A stretch of 64,000 bases of DNA from Haloimpatiens lingqiaonensis (GCF_044502415.1 NZ_CP172402.1); one strand, 5' to 3'. Positions 36,995 to 47,330 are shown, numbered from the stretch's first letter. Numbers and translations are program-made. Notes: generated by a model not told the origin, from the sequence alone.

Positions 36995-37641
36995 TCTTCT
37001 CCCTCCTTACTGTAATTGCTATTCCATCACCCATAGGTATTACAGATGTTAAAAGTTCTTCTCCATTTACCATTTGTAAATACTCTCTCATTCTCTTAAC
37101 TATGGTTATCTTTCTACGTTTTACTAATTCATCTGTAGCTACCATACCCCTAAAAAGTACATTGTCAGCTACTATTAAACCATCTTTTTCTAATAATCTT
37201 AAACAATGAGGTAAAAAGTGATTATAATGTCCTTTTCCAGCATCCATAAATATTAAATCATATTTTCCATTTAAGCCTTCTAGTGCTTCAAGACATTCTC
37301 CCTGTATTAAGTTAATATTCTCTTCAAATCCAGACTTTACAATATTAATTTTAGCTAAATTAATCATTTTTTCATCCCGTTCAATTGTATCTATGTGCAC
37401 ATTCTCACTAGAACTTAAACACATTAAAATCGAAGAATATCCTATTGCAGTTCCTAGCTCTAGAATTCTTTTAGGCTTTTTAAGTTTAATCATAAGCTTC
37501 TAAAAATTGAGCAGTTTCATTCTGAACAATAGGAACAGAGTTTTCCATAGCAAATGCCTCTAGTTCACTAAGTATTCCTTCCCTGTTTGGAATAATTTCT
37601 CTTAAATAGTTTTCAATATAATCATAAGTAATACCACTCAT
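36987..37641 (-). pseudogene. trmR: SAM-dependent methyltransferase (TrmR/YrrM-like), frameshifted
   Basis: Class I O-methyltransferase, 217 aa when repaired. In B. subtilis TrmR methylates tRNA 5-hydroxyuridine-34 to 5-methoxyuridine. The ATG 7 nt after GGAGG reads MSGITYDYIENYLREIIPNR to NETAQFLEA, then hits TAA. One base too many at 37494-37495 separates it from MIKLKKPKRILELGTAIGYSS, which carries the SAM motif. IMDAGKGHYNHFLP and VADNVLFRG are intact downstream. The context (alaS...mltG-trmR-trhP-udk) matches B. subtilis yrrK-yrrO. Confidence 0.88.
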
Positions 37642-37676
37642 GTAAATTCCTCCAAATAATACCTAGTTCTATTTTA

Positions 37677-38678
37677 TTAATATCCATATTTATTCATTGC
37701 ATTTTTAAAATCTTCATAGTTATTTGTAAAGTAATGCTCTTTTGAAGCATCTTTTTTATATAGATAAAATAAATAATCAGTCTTCTCAGGTTTTACTGTT
37801 GCCACTAAGGATTCTTTTCCAGGACTACATATAGGTCCTACTGGCAATCCCTTTACATAATATGTATTATAAGGTGATTCTATTTTAGTATCTTTAATAG
37901 TTACCACCTCTTTGTGTTTACCAAGGGCGTATAATACGGTGGCATCAATTTGAAGCTTCATATCCTTTTTTAGCCTATTTTCTATAACAGAAGCAATTTT
38001 ACTCCTATCACTGTCAACCCTAGCCTCTTTTTCAATTAGTGACGCCATTATTACTTTCTGCTGTACATCTTTTATTTCAATTCCCGTTTCATTTTTTATC
38101 TCTTCTAATACTTTTTCCATTCTTTTTACCATAGTATCTATTATTTTTTCAGCACTTGTATCTTTCTTAAATTGATAAGTGTCAGGAAACAAATATCCTT
38201 CCAAAGGATATTTGATATTTTTTTCTACTTTTATGTACTCTGGTAATTTATATTCATTACATTTTTTTAAAAACTCATCTTTTTTTACTAATTTTTTATC
38301 ATCTAGAAGCTTTGCAATTTGCTCTACTGTATATCCTTCTGGTATAGTTACCTGTACTTCTAGCTCTTTATTCCCCTTGTTTAACATATATATAAATTCT
38401 TCTAAAGATGTATTTTTATTCACTAAGTATTTACCTGGTTTTGTGGTTAAATCTATTTTTTTGCCTTTTACATATATTTTTATAAAATTAGCATTAAAAA
38501 TAAGATCTTTATCACTTAATTTATTTAATACCTTATAAAAGGTATCACCATTTTCCACATTTACTAAATAATTTTCCTTAACTTTAAATGGTGATTTAAC
38601 CTTTTTAGTTATAATAGAAATTGAAGCCGTAAGTAAAATAATTATAGACAATAATAGAATTACTACCTTCTTTTTCAC
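37677..38678 (-). CDS. mltG: Endolytic murein transglycosylase MltG
   Basis: Membrane-anchored YceG-family lytic transglycosylase that ends nascent glycan strands. One N-terminal transmembrane helix (about 4-22), LysM-like region (TIPEGYTVEQIAKLL), and the catalytic segment MASLIEKEARVDSDRSKIASV with catalytic Glu. The C-terminal motif SPYNTYYVKGLPVGPICSPG is diagnostic. 333 aa. Confidence 0.95.
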   Translation of the reverse strand: MKKKVVILLLSIIILLTASISIITKKVKSPFKVKENYLVNVENGDTFYKVLNKLSDKDLIFNANFIKIYVKGKKIDLTTKPGKYLVNKNTSLEEFIYMLNKGNKELEVQVTIPEGYTVEQIAKLLDDKKLVKKDEFLKKCNEYKLPEYIKVEKNIKYPLEGYLFPDTYQFKKDTSAEKIIDTMVKRMEKVLEEIKNETGIEIKDVQQKVIMASLIEKEARVDSDRSKIASVIENRLKKDMKLQIDATVLYALGKHKEVVTIKDTKIESPYNTYYVKGLPVGPICSPGKESLVATVKPEKTDYLFYLYKKDASKEHYFTNNYEDFKNAMNKYGY

Positions 38679-38701
38679 CTAATCACACCCCATTTTAAAC
38701 T

Positions 38702-40531
38702 TTAATTTCTATTTCTAGCTACCATTCTCTTTCTCTCTGCACTAGGTAATACTCTTTTTCTCATTCTAATAGTTTTAGGAGTAATTTCAACTAGTTCATC
38801 TCCTGCTATAAATTCAAGACACTCTTCAAGACTCATGGCTCTAGGTGTTGTTAATCTTAACGCATCATCAGAACCTGAAGATCTTGTATTTGAAAGATGT
38901 TTCTTTTTACATACATTTACATCTATATCTTCTGCTCTAGAACACTCACCTACTATCATTCCTTCATATACATCTGTTGCCGCAGGTATGAATAACGTTC
39001 CTCTTTCTTGAGCATTAAATAATCCATAAGTTACTGCTTCACCTTGCTCAAAAGCTACTAGTGAACCTCTACTTCTTCCTGGAATTTCACCTTTAAAGTC
39101 GTCATATACATAGAAAACATGGTTCATTATACCGTTACCTTTTGTATCAGTCATAAATTCATTTCTAAATCCTATTAATCCTCTTGCTGGTATTTTGAAT
39201 TCTAATCTTGTATATCCATTTACAGCAGAAGTCATATTAACAAGCTCAGCTTTTCTTGGTCCTAGCTTTTCCATAACAACACCCATAAATTCCTCTGGAA
39301 CATCAATAGTTAAATACTCAATAGGCTCTTGTTTTTTTCCATTTTTCTCTTTAAATATTACACTAGGTTTTGATACTTGGAATTCATATCCTTCTCTTCT
39401 CATAGTTTCTATTAATATAGATAAGTGAAGTTCTCCTCTTCCACTAACTTTGAAGCAATCTGGTGAATCTGTTTCTTCAACTTTTAAGCTTACATTAGTC
39501 TCCAATTCTTTCATAAGTCTATCTCTTAAATGTCTAGAAGTTACATATTCACCTTCTTTACCTGCAAATGGTGAATTGTTAACCATAAAATTCATTGTTA
39601 AAGTAGGTTCATCAATATCTACAAAAGGAAGAGCTTCTGGATTGCTACTATCTGCTATAGTTTCTCCTATATTTATATCTGGTATTCCTGATACAGCAAC
39701 TATATCTCCTAATAAAGCTTCTTCTACTTCTTGCCTATTTAATCCATTATATACATATAAATTAGCTACTTTAACATTTTCTATTTTTCCATCTTTTCTA
39801 ACTAAAGCTACCTGTTGGTTCTTTCTAATATTTCCTCTTTCTATCTTTCCAATAGCTATTTTACCTACATATTCATTGTAATCTATAGTAGTTACCAACA
39901 TTTGAAGTGGCTTGTCTAAATAACCTTCTGGTGATTTAACATTCTTCACTATTGTATCAAATAATGGTTCCATACTTTCCCCATCTTCATCTAGTTCTCT
40001 TTTTGCTATACCTGCTTTTGCAGAACAATAAACTATAGGGAAGTCAAGTTGTTCATCATCTGCCCCTAATTCAACAAAAAGATCAAAAACTTCGTCAATT
40101 ACTTCCTCCGCTCTAGCATCTTTTTTATCAATTTTATTTATTACTACAATTGGTTTTAAATTTAGCTCTAAAGCCTTTTTCAACACAAACTTAGTTTGAG
40201 GCATTGGTCCCTCATAAGCATCTACAACCAAAAGTACACTATCTACCATTTTTAAAACACGCTCAACTTCTCCCCCGAAATCCGCATGTCCTGGAGTGTC
40301 AATTATATTAATCTTAATACCATTATGCATTACTGCGGTATTTTTAGCTAATATAGTTATTCCTCTCTCTTTTTCTAATTCGTTAGAATCCATTACTCTT
40401 TCTTCAACTTTTTCATTAACTCTAAATACATTACTTTGTTTTAATAGTGCATCTACTATTGTAGTTTTACCATGGTCAACATGGGCGATTATAGCTATAT
40501 TCCTTATATCATTTCTAGTAAATATGTTCAT
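38702..40531 (-). CDS. typA: Ribosome-associated GTPase TypA/BipA
   Basis: Translational GTPase implicated in ribosome assembly and stress growth. G1 is AHVDHGKTT, switch II DTPGHADFGGEVER, G4 NKIDKKDAR. EF-G-like domains and the BipA-specific C-terminal domain (GRSRGSLVAFEQGEAV, RMRKRVLPSAERKR) follow. The start is MNIFTRNDIRNI, 8 nt after GGAGG; upstream in-frame ATGs lack a site. 609 aa is standard. Confidence 0.97.
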   Translation of the reverse strand: MNIFTRNDIRNIAIIAHVDHGKTTIVDALLKQSNVFRVNEKVEERVMDSNELEKERGITILAKNTAVMHNGIKINIIDTPGHADFGGEVERVLKMVDSVLLVVDAYEGPMPQTKFVLKKALELNLKPIVVINKIDKKDARAEEVIDEVFDLFVELGADDEQLDFPIVYCSAKAGIAKRELDEDGESMEPLFDTIVKNVKSPEGYLDKPLQMLVTTIDYNEYVGKIAIGKIERGNIRKNQQVALVRKDGKIENVKVANLYVYNGLNRQEVEEALLGDIVAVSGIPDINIGETIADSSNPEALPFVDIDEPTLTMNFMVNNSPFAGKEGEYVTSRHLRDRLMKELETNVSLKVEETDSPDCFKVSGRGELHLSILIETMRREGYEFQVSKPSVIFKEKNGKKQEPIEYLTIDVPEEFMGVVMEKLGPRKAELVNMTSAVNGYTRLEFKIPARGLIGFRNEFMTDTKGNGIMNHVFYVYDDFKGEIPGRSRGSLVAFEQGEAVTYGLFNAQERGTLFIPAATDVYEGMIVGECSRAEDIDVNVCKKKHLSNTRSSGSDDALRLTTPRAMSLEECLEFIAGDELVEITPKTIRMRKRVLPSAERKRMVARNRN

Positions 40532-40577
40532 TAGCAATTCCTCCAATATATTACAACTTTTTTCCATTTTTAACATT

Positions 40578-40609
40578 AAAAAATTGGATACAATTTAGTA
40601 TCCAATTTT
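40578..40609 (-). terminator. Terminator after ylbF
   Basis: AAAATTGGATAC-TAAATT-GTATCCAATTTTTT on the minus strand, between ylbF and typA. Confidence 0.85.
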
Positions 40610-40672
40610 ACATAATATAACGCATCAAATTATATTCTAATATTTTAGACTTAAAAAGTCAACTAACATATT

Positions 40673-41023
40673 TTATTTATTTTGTGGAAAATCCATTTCT
40701 ATGCCTACAGCATCATTTAATATTTTCAATATATCTTCCCACAAAAGTCCAAATTTGTATTCATATTGGACATATTCACCTATAGCGGGATTCATTGATA
40801 TAATAGCACCTAAGCCTTCTAATTCCTGCTTTGTCTCGGCTGATATTTCTCCTTTTTCCATCTGCTCTGAATAAGCTTTAAATTGAATACTTCTCAAGTG
40901 ATTTAACATTTTTTTATTTTCTTCATTTTCTTTAATTTTTTTTGAAGCTTCTCTAAAATTAACTACTTCATCACAATCTTTAAGATAATTTGCAAATTCA
41001 TGTGCTTTGTCATATATATTCAT
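40673..41023 (-). CDS. YlbF/YmcA family regulator
   Basis: 116-aa all-helical protein of the YlbF/YmcA (DUF964) family. In B. subtilis YlbF, YmcA and YaaT form a complex that modulates RNase Y-dependent RNA maturation and Spo0A activation. Characteristic: DKAHEFANYLKDCDEV, FREASKKI and the LRSIQFKAYSEQME helix. It lies directly downstream of RNase J, which suits an RNA-processing role; which paralogue it represents is not decided. Confidence 0.82.
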   Translation of the reverse strand: MNIYDKAHEFANYLKDCDEVVNFREASKKIKENEENKKMLNHLRSIQFKAYSEQMEKGEISAETKQELEGLGAIISMNPAIGEYVQYEYKFGLLWEDILKILNDAVGIEMDFPQNK

Positions 41024-41045
41024 TTTTTAACACCCCCACAATAAC

Positions 41046-42713
41046 CTATATTTCCATTATTATAGGTAATATCATAGGTTTTCTTTTTGTCTTCTCATAT
41101 AAGAATAATCTTAAGGAATCCTTTATTTTGGATTTAATTGTAGCCCATTCTGTTATATGATTTTTTTCACATTCATTTAACTCATTCCTCACAATTTTCT
41201 TAGCTTCTTCCATTAGATCCTCTGACTCACGAACATAGACAAAACCACGAGATATTATATCCGGACCAGCTATTACAGCACCTGATTCCTTTTCTATGGT
41301 AACTACAACTGTTAAAATACCGTCCTGTGAAAGATGCTTTCTATCTCTCAACACTATATTTCCAACATCTCCTACACCTAATCCATCTACAAATACCTGA
41401 CCTGATATTACTGTTCCATTTTTTCTTATGGCTGATTTTGTTATTTCTACAATATCACCATTTTGTGCTATTACTATATTTTCTTCTGGCATTCCTAGTT
41501 TAATAGCCAATTCAGCATGTTGCTTTAAGTGTCTGTATTCACCATGAGCAGGTATAAAATTCTTAGGTTTTACTAAAGTATGCATTAACTTTAATTCTTC
41601 TTGACATGCGTGTCCAGATACATGCACATCAGCTAATTTTTCATATATCACTTCCGCACCCTTTTTAAACAGTTGATTTATAACCTTAGAAACTAATTTC
41701 TCATTTCCTGGTATAGGTGTTGCAGATATTATAACCATGTCACCTTTCATAATTTCTACTTTTCTATGTTCTGAAGAAGCCATTCTAGAAAGAGCAGACA
41801 TAGGCTCCCCTTGACTACCAGTTGTTATTATAGTTATTTTATCATCAGGATATCTTTTTATATCATCTATATTTATTAAAATTTCATCAATATAATCTAA
41901 ATATCCTAGTTCACTAGCTACCGTAACTATATTCTCCATACTTCTTCCAGAAACTGCAACCTTTCTTCCATACTTATAAGAAGCAGAAATTATTTGTTGA
42001 ATTCTGTGCACATTAGATGCAAAGGTAGCCACAATTATTCTTCCTTTTGCTGTAGAAAAAATATTGGTAAAGGCTTCTCCTACGGTACTTTCTGACATGG
42101 TATATCCTGGTCTTTCCACATTAGTACTATCAGCTAGCATAGCAATTACGCCTTTTTTACCTAATTCCGCAAATCTACCTAAATCTGCTACCCCACCATC
42201 AATAGGAGTATAATCTATCTTAAAGTCTCCTGTATGAAGTATTACTCCTAGTGGAGTGTGAATAGCTATAGCTACAGCATCTGGTATGCTGTGACTTGTT
42301 CTAATAAATTCTATGGATATTAAGTCTAGTTTTACCACATCTTTCGGTTGAACCCTTCTAAGTTCAACGGAACTTAATAACCCGTGTTCCTTTAATTTAG
42401 TTTCTACTATAGCTATAGTAAGCTTTGTTCCGTATACCGGTACATTTAATTGTTTAAGTACATATGGAAGAGCTCCTATGTGGTCTTCATGACCATGGGT
42501 TAAAAATATACCCTTTACTTTGTCTTTATTCTTTATTAAGTAAGTTACATCTGGTATAACTAAATCAATACCAAACATCTCATCATCTGGAAACTGCAAA
42601 CCACAATCTATTACAATTATTTCATTTTTGTATTCGATTGCTGTTAAGTTTTTTCCGATTTCATTCATTCCCCCTAATGGGATAACTTTTATTTTATCAC
42701 TTTCTCTTCGCAA
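41046..42713 (-). CDS. rnjA: Ribonuclease J
   Basis: Metallo-beta-lactamase ribonuclease with 5'-3' exonuclease and endonuclease activity on mRNA and rRNA. Zinc ligands in HGHEDHIGA, further His in HTGDFKID and HVSGHAC; beta-CASP motifs STNVERPG and ASNVHR. The C-terminal domain carries VSRGFVYVRES-type sequence. 555 aa. Precedes ylbF and follows fur. Confidence 0.96.
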   Translation of the reverse strand: MRRESDKIKVIPLGGMNEIGKNLTAIEYKNEIIVIDCGLQFPDDEMFGIDLVIPDVTYLIKNKDKVKGIFLTHGHEDHIGALPYVLKQLNVPVYGTKLTIAIVETKLKEHGLLSSVELRRVQPKDVVKLDLISIEFIRTSHSIPDAVAIAIHTPLGVILHTGDFKIDYTPIDGGVADLGRFAELGKKGVIAMLADSTNVERPGYTMSESTVGEAFTNIFSTAKGRIIVATFASNVHRIQQIISASYKYGRKVAVSGRSMENIVTVASELGYLDYIDEILINIDDIKRYPDDKITIITTGSQGEPMSALSRMASSEHRKVEIMKGDMVIISATPIPGNEKLVSKVINQLFKKGAEVIYEKLADVHVSGHACQEELKLMHTLVKPKNFIPAHGEYRHLKQHAELAIKLGMPEENIVIAQNGDIVEITKSAIRKNGTVISGQVFVDGLGVGDVGNIVLRDRKHLSQDGILTVVVTIEKESGAVIAGPDIISRGFVYVRESEDLMEEAKKIVRNELNECEKNHITEWATIKSKIKDSLRLFLYEKTKRKPMILPIIMEI

Positions 42714-42751
42714 AGTACTACCCTCCTTTTCATAATTTTATATATTAATAT

Positions 42752-43210
42752 TTATTTATCATTATCAATGCAGTTTCTACATAATCCATAAAATTTTAAG
42801 CTATGGTCATATATTTTAAATTTATATGTTTCTTCAATTTTACCTTCTAAATCCTCTAATAAATCATCCTTTACTTCAGTTACCTTTCCACATTTAGTGC
42901 ATATTAAATGATGATGTTTATGATTTTCATCTTCATGAACAAGCTCATATCTAGCACATCCATCATCTAATTCTAATTTACTTATAACACCTAACTGCTC
43001 CAATAACTGTACAGTTCTGTATACTGTGGCAAGGCCTATTTCAGGGCATTGTTCTTTTACCAAATCGTAAATTTCCTCAGCTGTTAAATGTTTTCCCTCG
43101 TTATCTATAATAATAGAAACTACTGCTCTTCTTTGAGGAGTTAACTTATAACCCTTATTTTTTAAATCAATTTTTAACTTTTCCATAAATTCCGGAAATA
43201 TCTCACCCAT
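42752..43210 (-). CDS. fur: Fur family metal-responsive regulator
   Basis: 152-aa Fur-family repressor. Winged-helix part KLTPQRRAVVSII and GLATVYRTVQLLEQLGVI; His-rich sensory motif HEDENHKHHHLIC; two CxxC pairs (CTKC and CRNC) for structural zinc. The Tyr-containing ATVYRTV supports Fur rather than PerR, but Fur, Zur and PerR cannot be firmly separated by eye. A near-palindromic A/T site lies at its own promoter. Confidence 0.88.
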   Translation of the reverse strand: MGEIFPEFMEKLKIDLKNKGYKLTPQRRAVVSIIIDNEGKHLTAEEIYDLVKEQCPEIGLATVYRTVQLLEQLGVISKLELDDGCARYELVHEDENHKHHHLICTKCGKVTEVKDDLLEDLEGKIEETYKFKIYDHSLKFYGLCRNCIDNDK

Positions 43211-43324
43211 CTTAATACCTCTCTTACATAAATATTATTTATAATAAGTTTAATATCTAAAATCGGTATTGTCAATTGATAATATTATTAATTAATATAA
43301 TTTATCACTTATTAAACTTTTTTA

Positions 43325-43585
43325 CTACATTTCTTCATCACTGAATATTAATTCGTAAGCTTCTGCCACTCTTGCAAATTCTTCCTCATCATCTATAGTA
43401 ACTAACACTTCTTCTCCACTTTCATCCTTTTGTATCTTTAATGCTATAGCTTCCTCTTCTTCATCCTCTGATGGTGAAACTATTACATATTCATCACTCT
43501 CAATATCTAATTTAGTTATAACAGTAAACTCTATGTCTCTTCCTTCTTCATCTTTTAGTGTTATTTTTTCTACGTTATTATCCAT
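43325..43585 (-). CDS. DUF1292 family protein (YrzB-like)
   Basis: 86-residue acidic protein (about one third D/E) with the DUF1292 pattern: EGRDIEFTVITKLDI, YVIVSPSEDEEEEAIALK and DEEEFARVAEAYEL. Function unknown. Conserved position between ruvX and downstream genes, as yrzB in B. subtilis. Confidence 0.9.
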   Translation of the reverse strand: MDNNVEKITLKDEEGRDIEFTVITKLDIESDEYVIVSPSEDEEEEAIALKIQKDESGEEVLVTIDDEEEFARVAEAYELIFSDEEM

Positions 43586-43611
43586 TATTAATCATCCTTC
43601 CATATTTATAT

Positions 43612-44022
43612 TTATCTTATACTGTCTAAATATCCTTGTAAAATATAAATAGCAGCTATTTTATCAACTATTTTTTTTCTTTTAGCCCTAGATAAGTCAC
43701 CCTCTATCATAGCTTTATGTGCAGCTACAGTAGTCAATCGCTCATCCCACATTTTTATTGGCAAGTTTGTTTTTTCTTTTATCTTTTCACAAAACTCAAG
43801 AACTTTTTCACTTTGTGGTCCTAAGGTTCCATTCATATTTTTAGGTAATCCTGATACTATAAGTTCCACTTCATACTCTCTACATATTTTATCTAACTCT
43901 TGCAAATCATATTCTTCGTTTTTTCTTCTTATGGTAGTAACTCCTCCAGCTATCCATCCTAAAGGATCACTTACAGCCACTCCTATGGTTCTATCTCCTA
44001 TATCTAAGCCTAGTATTCGCAT
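43612..44022 (-). CDS. ruvX: Pre-16S rRNA processing nuclease / Holliday junction resolvase-like YqgF (RuvX)
   Basis: 136-aa RNase H-fold protein. Catalytic residues appear in LGLDIGDRTIGVAVSDPLG and VSGLPKNMNGTLG, plus WDERLTT and the acidic end region. The family is assigned to 16S rRNA 5' maturation and, by homology, recombination. Follows ireB, precedes DUF1292 in the conserved alaS cluster. Confidence 0.95.
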   Translation of the reverse strand: MRILGLDIGDRTIGVAVSDPLGWIAGGVTTIRRKNEEYDLQELDKICREYEVELIVSGLPKNMNGTLGPQSEKVLEFCEKIKEKTNLPIKMWDERLTTVAAHKAMIEGDLSRAKRKKIVDKIAAIYILQGYLDSIR

Positions 44023-44054
44023 TCTATTCTCCTTCTAGTATATGTAATGTTAAA

Positions 44055-44082
44055 ATAAAAATGCCTTTGAAGGCATTTTTAT
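44055..44082 (-). terminator. Terminator after ireB
   Basis: AAAATGCCTT-CAA-AGGCATTTTTATTTT on the minus strand, overlapping the ireB stop. ruvX begins 33 nt further on, so some read-through is likely. Confidence 0.75.
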
Positions 44083-44333
44083 TTTATATCCAGATAAGCT
44101 TTTAGTACTTCTTCTAGTATCTCATCTCTTTCTAACTTTCTAATAAGGGCTCTAGCTCCATTATAATTAGTTATATAAGTAGGGTCTCCAGATATTAGAT
44201 AACCCACTAATTGATTTACTGGATTATATCCTTTTTCTAATAAAGATTTATATACTTCATTTAAAATATTTTTTGTTAATTCCTCATTGTCTTTAGGGAA
44301 GTCAAATTGCAAAGTTCTTTCATCAATTCCCAT
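44079..44333 (-). CDS. ireB: IreB family regulatory phosphoprotein
   Basis: 84-residue DUF965 protein. In Enterococcus IreB is a substrate of the Ser/Thr kinase IreK and controls antimicrobial tolerance. Signature DERTLQFDF with the phosphorylatable Thr, and YLISGDPTYITNYNGARALIRK. Start at MGIDERTLQF after AGAGGTGAG; the longer frame begins upstream of that site. Located after alaS, as in Firmicutes generally. Confidence 0.93.
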   Translation of the reverse strand: MGIDERTLQFDFPKDNEELTKNILNEVYKSLLEKGYNPVNQLVGYLISGDPTYITNYNGARALIRKLERDEILEEVLKAYLDIK

Positions 44334-44422
44334 ATAACTCACCTCTTCTTCATGGTTCATTATGAATAAATTATATTATCTAAACTTAATATCATTATAA
44401 AACAAATCCATCAAAAAGTATA

Positions 44423-47057
44423 CTATTTAACAGATTCTTCTATTATATCTTTTACCTTTCCAATAGCTTCTTCAACTTTTTCTGGAAGTTTTCCACCAGC
44501 TTGTGCCATATCTGGTCTTTCCTCCGCCACCGCCTCCAGCTATTTTAGCTACTTGTTTAATTATGTTACCACAGTGAACACCTTTATTCAATACACTTTT
44601 AGACGCCATAGCTACAAATTGTACTTTATTATCTAATGTAGACCCTAAAACCACTACTCCATCTTCAATAGCAGTTCTTATTTCTTCTGCTAAATCTCTT
44701 AAAGCATTAGCATCCACATCTTTTAAAACAGCTGATGCAACTTTAACTCCATTAATAACTACTGCTGAATTTACTATGTCACCTTTAGCACTTCCTGCTA
44801 ATTTGCTTTTTAAAGCATTTAACTCTTTTTCTTTTTCTTTAAGTTCTGATATTTGATTTTCTATTCTACTTAAAATATCCTTTTCTGAGCACTTAAACAT
44901 TGAAGCTATAACTTTTATTGTATTATTCTTTTCTTCCACAAATTCTATAGCTTTAAATGAAGTAATACCCTCTATTCTTCTTATACCAGATGCAACGCCT
45001 GTCTCAGATAATATTTTAAACAATCCAATTTCTCCAGTATTAGATACATGAGTACCACCACATAACTCTTGACTGAAATCTCCTACAGAAACAACTCTTA
45101 CTTCTTCTGAATATTTATCATCAAATAATGCCGTAGCTCCTTTTTCTTTAGCCTCATCTAAATTCATTACTTCCGTATTTACACTCATTGCTTTCATTAT
45201 TTTTTCATTAACTAAATTCTCTACCTTTTTTATTTCCTCTTCCGTAAGAGCTGAAAAATGGGTAAAGTCAAATCTGAATCGCCCTTCATCCACATATGAT
45301 CCTGATTGATGAACATGTTCTCCTAGCACCTCTCTTAATGCCTCATGAAGCATATGAGTTGCTGTATGATTTCTACATACATTTTTCCTTAATTCTTCAT
45401 GAACTTTAAGAGTAACTTCATCCTCAACATTTAATTCACCTGAAATAATCTTTACAAAGTGCATTATCTTACCAGATATATTTTTCTTACAATCTACTAC
45501 TTCACCCTTAAATTTTGAATTAAATATTATACCTTTATCTCCAATTTGTCCTCCCATTTCTGCATAGAAAGGAGTCTCTTCTGTAATTACTATTCCATCG
45601 GCAGTTAAGCTATTTAAAAATTCTTCTTCCCCTATTATTAACTTAACCTTTGAAGTTAATTCTAAATTATTATATCCATTAAATTTAGTTTCTATTTCTG
45701 ATGGTATTTTATTAATTATTCCATCATCTGCTCCCATGTAATTTGATTTTTCTCTGGCATTTCTTGCTCTTTCCCTTTGCTCTGTCATTTCCTTTGAAAA
45801 ACCTTCTAAATCCAGTTTCATGCCTTCATCCTGAAGTATTTCCTCTGTAAGTTCCACTGGAAACCCATAGGTATCATATAATTTAAATCCCTTATCACCA
45901 CTCAATATTTTTTTACCTTTTTCTTTTGTTTCCTCAATATAAGCTCTTAATATATCCATACCTGAATCTATTGTCTCAGAAAATCTTTCTTCTTCTAATT
46001 TAATTACTTTCTTTATATATTCTTCTTTCTCTTTTAACTCAGGGTATGCACCTGATGAATTCTTTATTACTATATCGCAAAGTTTATATAAGAATATATC
46101 CTTTATGCCAAGAAGTCTTCCATGCCTTGCTGCCCTTCTTAAAAGTCTTCTTAATACGTATCCTCTTCCTTCATTGGATGGAAGAATACCATCACTTATC
46201 ATAAAAGTAACGCTTCTCACATGATCAGTTATTATTCTTAAGGATACATCTTTTTCTTTGTCTTTACCGTATTGAACTTTAGATAGTGCACATACATTGT
46301 CTAATATATTCTTCATAGTATCTATTTCAAATATATTGTCAACACCTTGCATTATAGTTGCAATTCTTTCAAGCCCCATACCTGTATCAATATTCGGATG
46401 AGATAATCTATTGTAATTTCCTTCTTCATCTTTATCAAATTGTGTGAAAACCAAATTCCAGAACTCTACAACTCTATCCTCTTCTGATGCCTTTACAAAT
46501 TCCTCTGCATTTTTTATCTCTCCAGTACCTCTATCAAAATGTATTTCTGATGATGGTCCGCAAGGTCCTTGACCTATTTCCCAAAAATTATCTTCTTTTC
46601 CTAATCTAAATATTCTCTTAGGGTCTATATCTGTTTTTGTACTCCAAATTTCGTATGCTTCATCATCATCTAAGTATATAGTTACATATAGCTTATCCTT
46701 TGATATTTTCAAAACCTCTGTAACAAATTCCCATGCCCAAGGAATAATTTCTTCTTTAAAATAATCACCAAAAGAAAAGTTTCCTAGCATCTCGAAGAAG
46801 GTTGCGTGTCTTGATGTTTTTCCTACATTTTCAATATCTCCGGTTCTTATGCATTTTTGACAAGTAGTCACTCTTTTATTTGGTGGAGTTTTAAGTCCTG
46901 TAAAATATGGTTTCAGTGGTGCCATACCTGCATTTATAAGAAGTAAACTCTTATCATTTTCAGGTACCAATGAAAAACTTTTTAATCTCAAATGTTGCTT
47001 ACTTTCAAAAAAACTTAAATAAGCTTCTCTTATTTCGTTTAATCCTATATTGTTCAT
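44423..47057 (-). pseudogene. alaS: Alanyl-tRNA synthetase, frameshifted near its 3' end
   Basis: Charges tRNA-Ala. Class II catalytic core (GMAPLKPYFTGL, HATFFEMLGNFSFGDYF, GMGLERIA), editing domain with zinc motif HTATHMLHEALR and SQELCGGTHVSNT, and the C-Ala domain. Near its end the Gly-rich motif GGGGGG should continue RPDMAQAGGKLPEKVEEAIG. That sequence is present but one base out of frame, after an extra T among 44518-44520 (plus strand). Correcting it gives 877 aa, normal for AlaRS, ending DIIEESVK. The gene is essential, so a sequence error is more likely than true inactivation. Confidence 0.93.
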
Positions 47058-47116
47058 ACGATTTCCTCCTATTTTTAACTTTAATTATATTATCTTACTA
47101 ATTCATCTTAAAAACA

Positions 47117-47330
47117 TAAAAAAATAAAATGACTTCCATCCCTAAAGGGACGAAAATCATTCCGCGTTACCACCCTAATTACACAGTACAATACACCATA
47201 CTGTGTCTCTCATAAAATCATAGCTCAAAGATAGCTTCAACATAATCTGCAAAAAGTTTTCACCAACCACTTTCTCTCTGAATGCCAAATTAATGTTTAC
47301 TCATTCTTATCATCGCCATATATTCTTTTA
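47117..47330 (-). ncRNA. Alanine T-box leader
   Basis: Minus strand leader of alaS. It carries the T-box sequence AGGGTGGTAACGCGG (antiterminator side) followed by a terminator GTCCC-TTTA-GGGAT inside a longer ATGA...TCAT stem with T-run at about 47117-47161. Upstream lies Stem I with GAAGCTATC, whose GCU is the expected alanine specifier. Uncharged tRNA-Ala should stabilise the antiterminator and raise alaS expression. Fills the gap between alaS and the second nifU gene. Confidence 0.95.
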
